Assembly (NCBI RefSeq): GCF_004565465.1
Contig: NZ_SRHY01000004.1
Span: 143,669-207,668, forward strand
DNA: 64,000 nt
Reading direction: 5' to 3'
Source of the DNA: Lentibacillus salicampi
GTDB taxonomy: Bacteria; Bacillota; Bacilli; Bacillales; Amphibacillaceae
Position numbers and translations under genes: made by a program
Shown: in pieces, positions 54,064 through 62,913 of the stretch
How positions within the stretch are numbered: position 1 is the first letter of the stretch
Layout: each line of letters opens with the position of its first letter
The notes under the pieces: generated by a model
Seen by the model: only the letters and a program-made list of their open reading frames with translations
What the model was told of the DNA's origin: nothing
The model's database searches: none

Positions 54064-55546
54064 AGCACAGGTCGCAATGGTAATGCATTTAGACAAATGT
54101 ATCGGTTGTCACACATGTTCTGTAACGTGTAAAAACACATGGACGAATCGCCCTGGAACCGAATATATGTGGTTTAATAATGTCGAGACCCGTCCCGGCA
54201 CCGGTTACCCGAAACGCTGGGAGGATACGGAACGTTTTAAAGGGGGATGGACGCTAAAAAACGGAAAGTTGCAGCTAAAAGCGGGCGGACCCATTTCCAA
54301 GTTGATGAATATTTTTTACAACCCGGATATGGCAACCATGGATGATTATTATGAGCCATGGACCTATAACTATCAAAATTTGATTGACAGCCCTAAAGGT
54401 GAACATCTGCCGGTAGCAAGACCTCAATCTGTTATTACAGGGGAATATATCGACAAACCGGAGTGGGGCTCCAACTGGGATGATGACCTGGCTGGCGGAA
54501 CTGAAACGGTATCACAGGATCCGACTGTCGAAAAGCTCCAGGATCACATTTCGATGGAATATGAGAAAACATTCATGATGTATTTGCCAAGAATCTGTGA
54601 ACACTGCCTGAATCCATCATGTGTTGCATCCTGTCCTTCAGGGGCATTATATAAGCGTGATGAAGATGGCATTGTTCTGGTTGATCAGGAAGCATGTCGA
54701 GGGTGGCGCTTCTGCATGAGCGGATGTCCATATCATAAAGTCTATTATAACTGGAACACACATAAAGCCGAAAAATGTAATTTCTGCTACCCAAGGACTG
54801 AAGCGGGGCTGCCAACAATCTGTTCCGAAACGTGTGTCGGACGCATCCGTTATATCGGCGTAGTATTATACGACGCCGATAAAGTTAAGGAAGCGGCATC
54901 TGTCGAAGATCCACAAGACCTGTACGAATCACAGCTTTCTGTTTTCCAGGATCCATTTGACCCTGAAGTAATTGAAGCAGCAAAGAAAGCAGGCATTAAT
55001 GATGAATGGATTGAAAGTGCGCAAAATTCACCGGTCTACAAAATGGCTATGAAATGGAAAATAGCACTCCCGTTGCATCCAGAATACCGTACATTGCCGA
55101 TGGTCTGGTACGTGCCACCGCTGAGTCCCATCATGAACCATATTACAAATGAAGATGATTTAAGCACTGATGGCTATATCCCGGCGGTGGATCAAATGCG
55201 GATCCCGGTGGAATATCTCGCGTCCATTCTGGCAGCCGATGATACAAAACTCATTCGCAGAGTGCTGCTTAAATTAACAGCCATGCGGGTGCATATGCGT
55301 GGAAAAACAGTCGGTGGTATTGATGCGTTCAGACAAAGTGAATTGCTGAAAGAAGCGAATACAACACCTGAGGAACTGGAAGACATGGCACGTTTATTAG
55401 GAATTGCCAAATATAATGAACGATTCGTTATTCCCACCGGAAGAAGAGAAATGGATGATGACCTTTATTATGCGCAGGGAGCATGCAGTCTTGAGGATCT
55501 GGCACCGCCGGAAGGTATGGCATCCCTTATCGGAGGGAATAGCTAA
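54053..55546 (+). CDS. narH: Respiratory nitrate reductase, beta (iron-sulfur) subunit
   Basis: Carries electrons from NarI to NarG through four clusters. The 497-residue product has the four cysteine groups CIGCHTCSVTC, CEHCLNPSCVASC, CRGWRFCMSGC (Trp in place of one Cys, the [3Fe-4S] site) and CNFCYPR followed by CSETC. The start is TTG 54053, nine bases after AGGAGG; an in-frame TTG at 54044 directly abuts that site. It overlaps narG and, by one base, narJ. Confidence 0.97.
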   Translation: MKIKAQVAMVMHLDKCIGCHTCSVTCKNTWTNRPGTEYMWFNNVETRPGTGYPKRWEDTERFKGGWTLKNGKLQLKAGGPISKLMNIFYNPDMATMDDYYEPWTYNYQNLIDSPKGEHLPVARPQSVITGEYIDKPEWGSNWDDDLAGGTETVSQDPTVEKLQDHISMEYEKTFMMYLPRICEHCLNPSCVASCPSGALYKRDEDGIVLVDQEACRGWRFCMSGCPYHKVYYNWNTHKAEKCNFCYPRTEAGLPTICSETCVGRIRYIGVVLYDADKVKEAASVEDPQDLYESQLSVFQDPFDPEVIEAAKKAGINDEWIESAQNSPVYKMAMKWKIALPLHPEYRTLPMVWYVPPLSPIMNHITNEDDLSTDGYIPAVDQMRIPVEYLASILAADDTKLIRRVLLKLTAMRVHMRGKTVGGIDAFRQSELLKEANTTPEELEDMARLLGIAKYNERFVIPTGRREMDDDLYYAQGACSLEDLAPPEGMASLIGGNS

Positions 55547-56148
55547 TGGACAGCCAAAACCGCACGCTGCTCGTCATTGGTTCTCGATTGCTGGCATACC
55601 CGTCTGATGATTTTAAAAGCGACCTAAAAGATATTAACGTCTGCATTGACGAAAATGTACCATCTGCCGGATTCAGCAGTAAGCTTAAGACCATCGTAAC
55701 AACCTTTAACCTCTTCACACGTGAAGACTTAAGGAAACTCTATGTTTCGACTTTTGACCTCAGGGCCAAAAATGGTTTATACCTAACTGCTCATGAACTT
55801 GGTGACAGTAACAAAAGAGGCGCCGCTCTGATTAAATTGCAAAAGATCATCAATCAGGCCGGGTATGAGCGAACCGACGATGATTTGGCCGATTACATTC
55901 CAATGCTGTTTGAATTTTTGGCTGTTGCGCCTGAAAGTCAGGACAACGAACGGTTAACGCGGCGTCTCGCTGTTGCCGTTCAGCGAATCATGAACAATCT
56001 GCCCGATGAGAACCCGTATTTCAACTTTTTGCAGCTTTTAATGGAAAGTGTATTTCCACAACCAACCAAACAGGAAATTGATAGACTGGAATTTGATCGG
56101 GAAGAAGCGGATTTAGAGGAATTACCGTACCCGATTATGTACGGGTAA
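55546..56148 (+). CDS. narJ: Nitrate reductase assembly chaperone NarJ
   Basis: A 200-residue, all-helical, cytosolic chaperone of the TorD/NarJ family. It binds apo-NarG for molybdenum cofactor and iron-sulfur insertion before membrane attachment. Family features seen are LLVIGSRLLAYPSDDF at the N-terminus and ELGDSNKRGAALIKLQ followed by ADYIPMLFEFLA. ATG overlaps the narH stop (TAATG). Its stop codon is inside a stem-loop at 56143-56200. Confidence 0.95.
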   Translation: MDSQNRTLLVIGSRLLAYPSDDFKSDLKDINVCIDENVPSAGFSSKLKTIVTTFNLFTREDLRKLYVSTFDLRAKNGLYLTAHELGDSNKRGAALIKLQKIINQAGYERTDDDLADYIPMLFEFLAVAPESQDNERLTRRLAVAVQRIMNNLPDENPYFNFLQLLMESVFPQPTKQEIDRLEFDREEADLEELPYPIMYG

Positions 56149-56200
56149 GGGAAGCATTTCAGTGGTCAAGGGACAGCCTTCCACTGATTATTCCTTACCC
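56143..56200 (+). promoter_or_regulatory. Intercistronic stem-loop between narJ and narI
   Basis: GGGTAAGG (56143-56150) pairs with CCTTACCC (56193-56200), and inside it CAGTGG (56160-56165) pairs with CCACTG (56181-56186). The outer arm holds the narJ stop codon; the narI ribosome binding site begins right after the structure. There is no T-run, so it is more likely an mRNA stability or translation element than a terminator. Confidence 0.6.
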
Positions 56201-56219
56201 AAAAAAGGAGGGGTAGCGT

Positions 56220-56915
56220 GTGGGTGACGTTTTCTGGTGGGTTATTTTCCCTTATGCATGCTTAATTATTATGGTGTTTGGCTTATTATATCGCTTTGCA
56301 TTTCGTCAATTGACGTGGGCTGCGCCATCAACAGAATTCTTTGAGAAAAAATGGCTGCGGTTTGGTTCACCCTTGTTTCACTGGGGGGTCATTTTCGCAT
56401 TTATCGGTCATTTAATGGGAATTGTCGTTCCAATGGGATTTTATGATGCACTGGGTATTTCTAATCATTTATACCATTTGGGTGCTGTTTATGGTGGTTC
56501 GCTGGCTGGCTTAATGATGGTTGTCGGGTTAATTATTTTACTGATTCGTAAAATAGTGTTTAATCCTGTTCGGGTTCATGCCACATTTGCAGATTTCTAC
56601 TCTGTCATCGCACTTCTGATTATTGCAGGTATTGGGACGTATATCACCATGTTTGGAAATTTTACACCAGAGGAGTTTGACTATCGGTCAGCTATCGGAC
56701 CATGGTTCAGAAGCTTATTCGTTTTAAGTCCGCAGTATCAACTGATGACGAGTATACCATTTATCTTTAAGTTGCATACGTTGCTCGGTTTTGGACTCTT
56801 TGGTTCGATACCATTTACCCGGCTGGTGCATTTTTATAGTATTCCCGTGGCATATCCAACACGTGCACCGCAGCAATATCGCTCAAGAGCACAATATAAA
56901 AATAAAAGCAGCTGA
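56220..56915 (+). CDS. narI: Respiratory nitrate reductase, cytochrome b gamma subunit
   Basis: Membrane anchor with two b hemes that oxidises menaquinol and feeds NarH. The 231-residue protein has five transmembrane helices. Heme-ligand histidines are expected in the HWGVIFAFIGHLMG and HTLLGFGLFGSIPFTRLVH helices. The start is GTG 56220, about seven bases after AAAAGGAGGGG. It is the last gene of the nar operon; a repeat element starts eight bases after the stop. Confidence 0.96.
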   Translation: MGDVFWWVIFPYACLIIMVFGLLYRFAFRQLTWAAPSTEFFEKKWLRFGSPLFHWGVIFAFIGHLMGIVVPMGFYDALGISNHLYHLGAVYGGSLAGLMMVVGLIILLIRKIVFNPVRVHATFADFYSVIALLIIAGIGTYITMFGNFTPEEFDYRSAIGPWFRSLFVLSPQYQLMTSIPFIFKLHTLLGFGLFGSIPFTRLVHFYSIPVAYPTRAPQQYRSRAQYKNKSS

Positions 56916-56922
56916 TATTTCA

Positions 56923-57051
56923 ATAGGAAAAGCGCAGGGCGCCTTGGTCCCCCCGAAAAGCTTTAGACCTCGAGGGGGTAGGCCTGGAGTTGGACATGGC
57001 AATTGCTGACAAAGAACTTCATATAGCCAAAAATTTTATACTTTCTTATCT
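56923..57051 (+). repeat. MITE-like element, deleted subtype (copy 5)
   Basis: Shares GCGCAGGGCGCCTTG, CCCCCGAAAAGCTT, GACCTCGAGGGGGTAGGC and GGACATGGC with copies 3 and 4, and ends CTTTCTTATCT (57041-57051). It lacks exactly the inner segment with the GTGGC...GCCAC hairpin, so it is 129 bp. It directly abuts the terminator at 57055. Confidence 0.75.
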
Positions 57052-57054
57052 TTT

Positions 57055-57095
57055 AAAAGAACCGAAAGCAAATCATTATTGCTTTCGGTTCTTTT
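57055..57095 (+). terminator. Terminator of the nar operon
   Basis: AAAAGAACCGAAAGCAA (57055-57071) and its exact complement (57079-57095), with a further T-run; 7-nt loop. The 334-bp gap before xpaC holds this and the repeat, no gene. Confidence 0.88.
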
Positions 57096-57249
57096 TTGAA
57101 TCTGTAACCATTTTAGGATATTTAAGCTTATGTGATTGGCAAATAAAACAAACGCATTTAAAATAGAATTATGAAACTTTTTGCTGATTGTATACGTATT
57201 GATACTGTAAACACTGTGTTTTTTTCAGAAATAATGGGAGCTGACGACT

Positions 57250-57894
57250 ATGCGACGATTTTTTCTATTTATATTACAGACAGCCATTGCTGCCCCAACA
57301 GCTATCCTGACAGGCGTGGTCAGTTTTTTCGCCTTTGATGCCGCTTTCTTGATGTCAGGCTTGTACGCTCTTATTGGGGGAAGTACAGGTTATTTTTTCA
57401 CGAAACAGATCATGCATTTGCGATTTTTAAGACAAAAAGGATTAACACGGAAGGAATATAAATATATCAATGAGAATCTCGATGAAGCCAAATTAAAAAT
57501 AAAACGCCTGCAACGGACCTTACGTAGCGCCCGCAGTTGGCAGCAGGCAAAAAAATACGTCGACATACTGGTAACGGTCCGAAAAATTTATGCCAATACG
57601 AAAAAGGAACCACAGCGCTTTTACCAAGCGGAGCCGTTTTACTATAAACATCTGGACTCACTTGTGGCCTTAATGGAAAAATATGCTTACCTCAGATCAC
57701 AGCCATCCCGTTCAAGGGAAATGAATGAATCACTAAAGGAAACACGTCAAACCATCACTTCCATGGATGGAATCATTAAAAAAGACTTGCATGTGATGTT
57801 GAATGACGACATGAACACCCTTCAATTTGAACTGGATGTAGCCAACCAAACGTTTGAACACGTGCGTAAACGCGAAAGTGAGGCATTAAAATGA
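57250..57894 (+). CDS. xpaC: XpaC-family protein
   Basis: A 214-residue protein named for hydrolysis of 5-bromo-4-chloroindolyl phosphate in B. subtilis; its real role is unknown. Two N-terminal membrane helices (about 5-28 and 32-50) precede a long helical cytosolic part ([21 protein letters not shown] and later coiled-coil stretches). The end overlaps the telA-like gene by four bases (ATGA), the same pairing (yceG-yceH-like, xpaC-yaaN) seen in Bacillus. Confidence 0.9.
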   Translation: MRRFFLFILQTAIAAPTAILTGVVSFFAFDAAFLMSGLYALIGGSTGYFFTKQIMHLRFLRQKGLTRKEYKYINENLDEAKLKIKRLQRTLRSARSWQQAKKYVDILVTVRKIYANTKKEPQRFYQAEPFYYKHLDSLVALMEKYAYLRSQPSRSREMNESLKETRQTITSMDGIIKKDLHVMLNDDMNTLQFELDVANQTFEHVRKRESEALK

Positions 57895-59045
57895 CTGAAC
57901 AAAACGCATCAAAACAACTATCTGACATGGACGACCTGCTCGCCAATCCATTTGGTAAACAGAAGAATCAGGACACCGACACTAGCGAAAAAGATCGTTC
58001 AAAAAAACTGATCGACACGTTGTCTGAACAAAGCCGGCAAAAAGCATTGCAACTTGCCGATCAGATTGATCCAAACAACTATCAGTCGATTACTCAATAT
58101 GGCACAGAAGCTCAATCGAAGTTGCTTAATTTCTCCCATTCGATGCTCGAGCATGTGCAAAAAAATGATACAGGGGAAATCGGCAGTATCCTAGAAGATT
58201 TGATGAAAAAGCTGGAGCAGGTCAACCCGGAAGAACTGAAACCGGAAAAACGAGGCATATTTTCCCGTATATTTGGCAGGATTTCAAACTCAATAAACGA
58301 AATTCTTTCCAGATATCAAAAGACAGGAGCGCAAATTGACAGGATTAGTGTGAAGCTCGACAATTATAAAAGTGTGCTGACAAATGATAATGACCTGCTG
58401 CAGGAAGTGTTTGACAAGAATAAAGAGTATTTTGATGCACTGAACATCTATATTTCAGCGGGAGAGCTGAAACAAGAAGAATTGGAAGCTCAGCTCATTC
58501 CAAATCTGAAACGTAAGGCTGAAGAATCCGGTGACCAGATGGACGTACAGGAAGTCAATGACATGATGCAATTCGCCGAACGACTGGACAAGCGTGTGCA
58601 TGATCTAAAGCTCAGCCGCCAGATCACCACTCAAAGTGCACCACAGATCCGGCTAATCCAAAATACAAATCAGGCACTCGTCGAAAAAATCCAGTCTTCA
58701 ATTTTGACCGCAATACCACTTTGGAAAAACCAAATTGCCATCGCCCTTACACTTATCCGGCAACGTCATGCTATGGAAGCACAGAAGCAAGTATCCCAAA
58801 CAACGAATGACCTGCTCTTAAAAAATTCAGAAATGCTTAAAACCAACTCTGTCGAAACAGCAAAAGAAAACGAACGAGGACTTGTCGATATCGATACATT
58901 GAAACAAACTCAGGAAAATTTGCTTACCACCATAGAGGAAACAATGCAAATTCAAACTGAGGGAAGAGAAAAACGCAATCAGGCTGAAAAAGAACTGATG
59001 GGAATGGAAGATGAACTAAAAAATAAACTGTTGGAATTAAAGTAA
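57891..59045 (+). CDS. TelA-family protein (toxic anion resistance family)
   Basis: A 384-residue, almost wholly helical cytosolic protein with long coiled-coil potential. It matches the TelA/YaaN/YceH family in [23 protein letters not shown], the [16 protein letters not shown] segment and [17 protein letters not shown]. The family is linked to tellurite, nisin and other envelope-stress resistance, but the mechanism is not known. Coupled to xpaC by ATGA, so the pair acts as one unit. It ends in a terminator. Confidence 0.9.
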   Translation: MTEQNASKQLSDMDDLLANPFGKQKNQDTDTSEKDRSKKLIDTLSEQSRQKALQLADQIDPNNYQSITQYGTEAQSKLLNFSHSMLEHVQKNDTGEIGSILEDLMKKLEQVNPEELKPEKRGIFSRIFGRISNSINEILSRYQKTGAQIDRISVKLDNYKSVLTNDNDLLQEVFDKNKEYFDALNIYISAGELKQEELEAQLIPNLKRKAEESGDQMDVQEVNDMMQFAERLDKRVHDLKLSRQITTQSAPQIRLIQNTNQALVEKIQSSILTAIPLWKNQIAIALTLIRQRHAMEAQKQVSQTTNDLLLKNSEMLKTNSVETAKENERGLVDIDTLKQTQENLLTTIEETMQIQTEGREKRNQAEKELMGMEDELKNKLLELK

Positions 59046-59050
59046 TGCTA

Positions 59051-59077
59051 AAAATCGGGATAATACCCGATTTTTTT
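59051..59077 (+). terminator. Terminator after telA-like gene
   Basis: AAAATCGGG (59051-59059) and CCCGATTTT (59066-59074) followed by further T. Confidence 0.88.
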
Positions 59078-59165
59078 GTGCCAACAGCAAACGGTAACAG
59101 GAATAAAATTTTATCAGTGAGTGACACTAACTTCAGGAAATATGAAACTTGGAAGGATTGATAAC

Positions 59166-60695
59166 ATGGCTGATTCTGTTAACGTCCCACAGTTTCCGCA
59201 AGCATTCTGGCGGGATTCCGTGTCACTCCCTGATTTTCCGAAATTAAGCGAATCTCTTAAAACGGAAGTCGCTATCGTCGGCGGGGGGATCACCGGTATT
59301 ACAGCAGCTTATTTGCTGACGAAACAAGGCATGAAGGTTACACTTATGGATGCCGGTAACCTTTTAAACGGCGTTACTGGTCATACAACAGCCAAAATAA
59401 CCGCCCAGCACGGTATTATTTATGATGAATTTATACAGCATTTTGGAGAAGAAAAAACGTCATTATATTATGAAGCCTGTATGAATGCCAAACAGTTGAT
59501 TGAAGATGCCATCGAAACACATCATATCGAATGTGATTACCGTCAAGAAGATGCTTATATCTTTACGAATGAAGGTGCTTACGTATCCCAGCTGGAAACG
59601 GAAAAAAAAGCATACGATCAGCTTAATATCCCAGGTGAATTAACAAGCGATATGCCACTTGAAATTCCGGTTAATTCTGTACTGAAAATGAACAACCAAG
59701 CACAGTTTCATCCACTAAAGTATTTAAAAGTTCTTGTAGATGAAGCTGTCAATAATGGACTGGAAATATACGAGCAGACAACAGCGACTGATATTGAATA
59801 CAGCAAACATCCAACAATTGTTACGAGAGATGAACACCGCATTAACTGCAACTATGTCATTCAAGCAACCCATTATCCATTTTATGACGGGCAAGGGTTT
59901 TATCCGGTTCGAATGTATCCGGAACGCTCTTATATCATTGCGGTCAAAACACCGGAAAACTTCCCCGGCGGCATGTATATTAACGCTGAATCACCAACAC
60001 GTTCGATCAGGTCGGCCAACATGAATGGTGAAGATTTGTGGTTGATTGGCGGCGAAAATCACAAAACAGGGCAGGGGAGATCAACGATGGACCATTATGA
60101 AGCTCTCCACCAATTTGCCGAAAAACAATTTGGCATATCCGATTTTGTTTACAGATGGTCAGCCCAGGATTTAACAACCATGGACAAGCTACCCTATATC
60201 GGTCCGGTTACGAAGAATGAGGATAACGTCTTTGTTGCGACCGGTTATCGCAAGTGGGGCATGACAAACGGTACAATCGCAGCCAAAATCATCAGTGATC
60301 GGATTCTTAATAAAGAGAATCCTTATAGTGATTTATACACACCATCCCGATTTCAGGCTGATCCTTCCGTTCGAAAATTTGCCAGGATGAATGCAGATGT
60401 CGCCAAACATATGATCCGGGGAAAACTGGAATATACCAACGGTCAAGTTAAGGATCTAAAGCCGGATGATGCGACGGTGACCAGAGTAAACGGTCAGCGT
60501 ACCGGTGTTTATAAAGATGAGAATAATCAGCTTTATGCTGTAGATACAACATGCAAACATCTGGGCTGCGAGGTTAACTGGAACTCGGGTGACCGGACAT
60601 GGGACTGTCCGTGTCATGGATCGCGATACACCTATACAGGTGAGGTCATCGAAGGGCCGGCAAAAGAACCATTGAATAAAGTTAAATTGGAATAG
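59166..60695 (+). CDS. yhfW: FAD-dependent oxidoreductase with C-terminal Rieske domain (YhfW type)
   Basis: A 509-residue protein: a DAO-type FAD domain (about 30-390; GGGITGITAAYL dinucleotide motif at 39-50) and a C-terminal Rieske [2Fe-2S] domain with CKHLGC (C463, H465) and CPCHGS (C481, H484). The domain order matches B. subtilis YhfW; the substrate is unknown. No signal peptide is seen. ATG 59166 lies after GGAAGGA; an in-frame start at 59121 lacks a site. A terminator follows. Confidence 0.92.
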   Translation: MADSVNVPQFPQAFWRDSVSLPDFPKLSESLKTEVAIVGGGITGITAAYLLTKQGMKVTLMDAGNLLNGVTGHTTAKITAQHGIIYDEFIQHFGEEKTSLYYEACMNAKQLIEDAIETHHIECDYRQEDAYIFTNEGAYVSQLETEKKAYDQLNIPGELTSDMPLEIPVNSVLKMNNQAQFHPLKYLKVLVDEAVNNGLEIYEQTTATDIEYSKHPTIVTRDEHRINCNYVIQATHYPFYDGQGFYPVRMYPERSYIIAVKTPENFPGGMYINAESPTRSIRSANMNGEDLWLIGGENHKTGQGRSTMDHYEALHQFAEKQFGISDFVYRWSAQDLTTMDKLPYIGPVTKNEDNVFVATGYRKWGMTNGTIAAKIISDRILNKENPYSDLYTPSRFQADPSVRKFARMNADVAKHMIRGKLEYTNGQVKDLKPDDATVTRVNGQRTGVYKDENNQLYAVDTTCKHLGCEVNWNSGDRTWDCPCHGSRYTYTGEVIEGPAKEPLNKVKLE

Positions 60696-60702
60696 TAAAA
60701 AG

Positions 60703-60728
60703 CAGCCAAATTTAATGGCTGTTTTTTT
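60703..60728 (+). terminator. Terminator after yhfW
   Basis: CAGCCA (60703-60708) and TGGCTG (60716-60721) followed by TTTTTTT; AAAAAG precedes the stem. Confidence 0.85.
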
Positions 60729-60966
<238 letters not shown>

Positions 60967-61063
60967 CCTTTCTTTCAATGTATGACCGTAATTAACCAAA
61001 GTTAATTCTAAATAAATAAACCAAACATTTTAAATCAGTCACATTCCACCACGCAATTCATTT

Positions 61064-61703
61064 TTAAACTTCACGGAAATCAAATGAAATAATCCGGTTA
61101 TTTCCGGGATCATAAACGACGCTGGCATGGACGGTCATCGTTTCGTGATCTGACTGAAGGATATATTCATATGTTTCTCTTGTCCGTGATGCGGATTCCT
61201 CTTTTTTATCTATAAAAAAAATTGTACGCCATCACATGATATTCGGGGTATGCTGTTTGTGTCAGTTCCAGCAAATAGCGTCCCCACCGTTGCTGTTCAA
61301 TTTGTGATACGGAAGAAAACTGAATGTCGATAACGCCCGCCTGCGGATTTGCTCCTAATGTTTCAAATACCCTTCGGTGCACATTAATTTCATTATCCGG
61401 AAAACCCGGTACCTCATCAACAACCTCCACTAGAATAGATCTGCCGGTTACTGGATAATAGACGCGCAATAACTGACCGCATTGATACGGTGAATTCTCT
61501 CCGACCGCCGCTGTCATGTACCAATTATCGGACCACGGAATACCGCATTTAGTCAGCTGCCCCCCTTCTGTCCATGTCGCCTGACCGCTGACGGATTGCT
61601 GCCGGTAATGAGAATACTGAAAATTTTGGCGGTCCGGATAAACGTCATACGGGTGGTAAGCATAGGGATACATGTTTTTAAAATATGGATTTCCTGGATA
61701 CAT
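61064..61703 (-). pseudogene. Expansin-like barrel plus DUF3889 protein, frameshifted at a T8 tract
   Basis: From ATG (61703, behind AGGAGG) the frame runs 165 codons to a stop at 61206. It encodes a Tyr/Pro-rich head (YPYAYHPYDVYP) and a double-psi beta-barrel-like domain (GQATWTEGGQLTKCGIPWSD, VEVVDEVPGFPDNEINVHRRVFETLGANPQ, ending in RWGRYLLELTQTAYPEYHVM). Just before the stop is a run of eight T (plus-strand A8 at 61214-61221). One base fewer would continue the protein for about 47 codons: IDKKEESASRTRETYEYILQ and later VVYDPGNNRIISFDFREV, stop at 61064. That continuation reads like the DUF3889 C-terminal domain of such proteins. Either a true mutation, a slippage switch or a read error. 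Confidence 0.75.
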
Positions 61704-61841
61704 GTTTCTCCTCCTGTCTGAGTGCAAACTTTTGGAATACAATATGCATCTTTACAACAACATGTGACAGACGCCCTCGATTGTACAGTTCTTAGACAGG
61801 TTTGTTCGAAAATAGAATAATCAAAAGGAGGCGAATATTAA

Positions 61842-61955
61842 ATGAAACAGCTTGATTGGCAGATGATTCTTTTTGTCGGTGGTTACTTCTTGCAAGATGT
61901 TTGGCTTTATTGGGGGCTGCCTCGGGTTTATTATTGGCATTCAAATGAAAGCTGA
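61842..61955 (+). CDS. Possible 37-residue hydrophobic peptide
   Basis: AAAAGGAGG lies eleven bases before ATG. The frame (MKQLDWQMILFVGGYFLQDV then WLYWGLPRVYY) is hydrophobic at first and then odd. The other two frames of the second half are both cleaner membrane helices (CLALLGAASGLLLAFK; FGFIGGCLGFIIGIQMKADE), so a one-base frameshift in a small membrane-protein gene is plausible. No family recognised. It is close to, and convergent with, cysK. Confidence 0.35.
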   Translation: MKQLDWQMILFVGGYFLQDVWLYWGLPRVYYWHSNES

Positions 61956-61979
61956 TGAATAAACAGCTTTCAAAACTGC

Positions 61980-62900
61980 TCATTCATCAAATAGGCTCAT
62001 ACTGAGATATCGTTCACCTGTATCAGGTGCCATACATAATACCTTTTTGCCTTTCCCAAGTCGTTTGGCTACTTTTGCAGCTGCAGACACTGCTGCAGCA
62101 CCTGATAACCCAATGAAGATGCCTTCCTTCCGCGGAAGTGTTTTAAACATATGGACCGCATCCTTATCGTCAATCTGGAAAATGTCATCATAAATAGATG
62201 TATTCAGTATATCCGGGACAAATCCGGGACTTGTGCCAACTAATTTATGCGAGCCTGGTTCCCCACCGGATAATACCGGAGATCCCTTTGGCTCAGCAAC
62301 TGTAATACACAAATTCGGCCATTTTTCTTTCAACACTTCCCCCGTACCGGTGATCGTTCCACCGGTTCCGGCAGTTGCTACAAATGCATCCAGCTCCCCG
62401 CCCATCTGTTCATAAATTTCCAAAGCAGTTGTTGTGCGGTGGATATCAGGATTAGCCCGGTTTTCGAATTGCTGGGGTATAAAACTGTTTGGTATGTCCT
62501 GTTTCAACTCATTCGCTTTTCTGATAGCGCCGGGCATCTTGTCCTCACTGGGTGTTAATACTACTTCTGCACCATATGCCCGCAAAATATTCCGGCGTTC
62601 CTGTGTACTGTTATCCGGCATAACCATTATGGCCCGGTAGCCTTTTGCGGCCGCATTCATTGCAAGGCCAATTCCAGTATTGCCGCTCGTTGGTTCGATA
62701 ATCGTTGCACCGGGCTTGATCAATCCATCTTCTTCCGCCATCTTGATCATATTGAACGCTGCCCGGTCCTTGACACTTTTGCTCGGATTAAACGATTCCA
62801 GTTTCAAATAAACGTCAGCCGCATCTTCCGGAATGATACGGTGCAGCTGAACGATCGGTGTTTCTCCGATTAGCTCTGTCATGTTTTGCGCTACTTTCAT
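61980..62900 (-). CDS. cysK: Cysteine synthase (O-acetylserine sulfhydrylase)
   Basis: PLP enzyme making cysteine from O-acetylserine and sulfide. The 306-residue product has the Schiff-base lysine K44 in NPSKSVKDRAAFN, the TSGNTGIGLAM loop, the phosphate-binding GTGGTITGTG and the C-terminal PDTGERYLS. A GAAAGGGTG site precedes ATG. It lies 13 bases downstream of the truncated dsdA on the same strand; no riboswitch or separate promoter is evident in that gap. Confidence 0.97.
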   Translation of the reverse strand: MKVAQNMTELIGETPIVQLHRIIPEDAADVYLKLESFNPSKSVKDRAAFNMIKMAEEDGLIKPGATIIEPTSGNTGIGLAMNAAAKGYRAIMVMPDNSTQERRNILRAYGAEVVLTPSEDKMPGAIRKANELKQDIPNSFIPQQFENRANPDIHRTTTALEIYEQMGGELDAFVATAGTGGTITGTGEVLKEKWPNLCITVAEPKGSPVLSGGEPGSHKLVGTSPGFVPDILNTSIYDDIFQIDDKDAVHMFKTLPRKEGIFIGLSGAAAVSAAAKVAKRLGKGKKVLCMAPDTGERYLSMSLFDE

Positions 62901-62913
62901 AAGAACACCCTTT

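Noticed and set aside
31400..57051. CRISPR array
   Set aside because: The repeated blocks are kilobases apart with no regular spacers, and no cas genes are in the window.
57250..59045. Tellurium-resistance or phage-defence island around the telA-like gene
   Set aside because: Only the common xpaC-telA pair is present; no TerD-type, kinase or other defence partners flank it.
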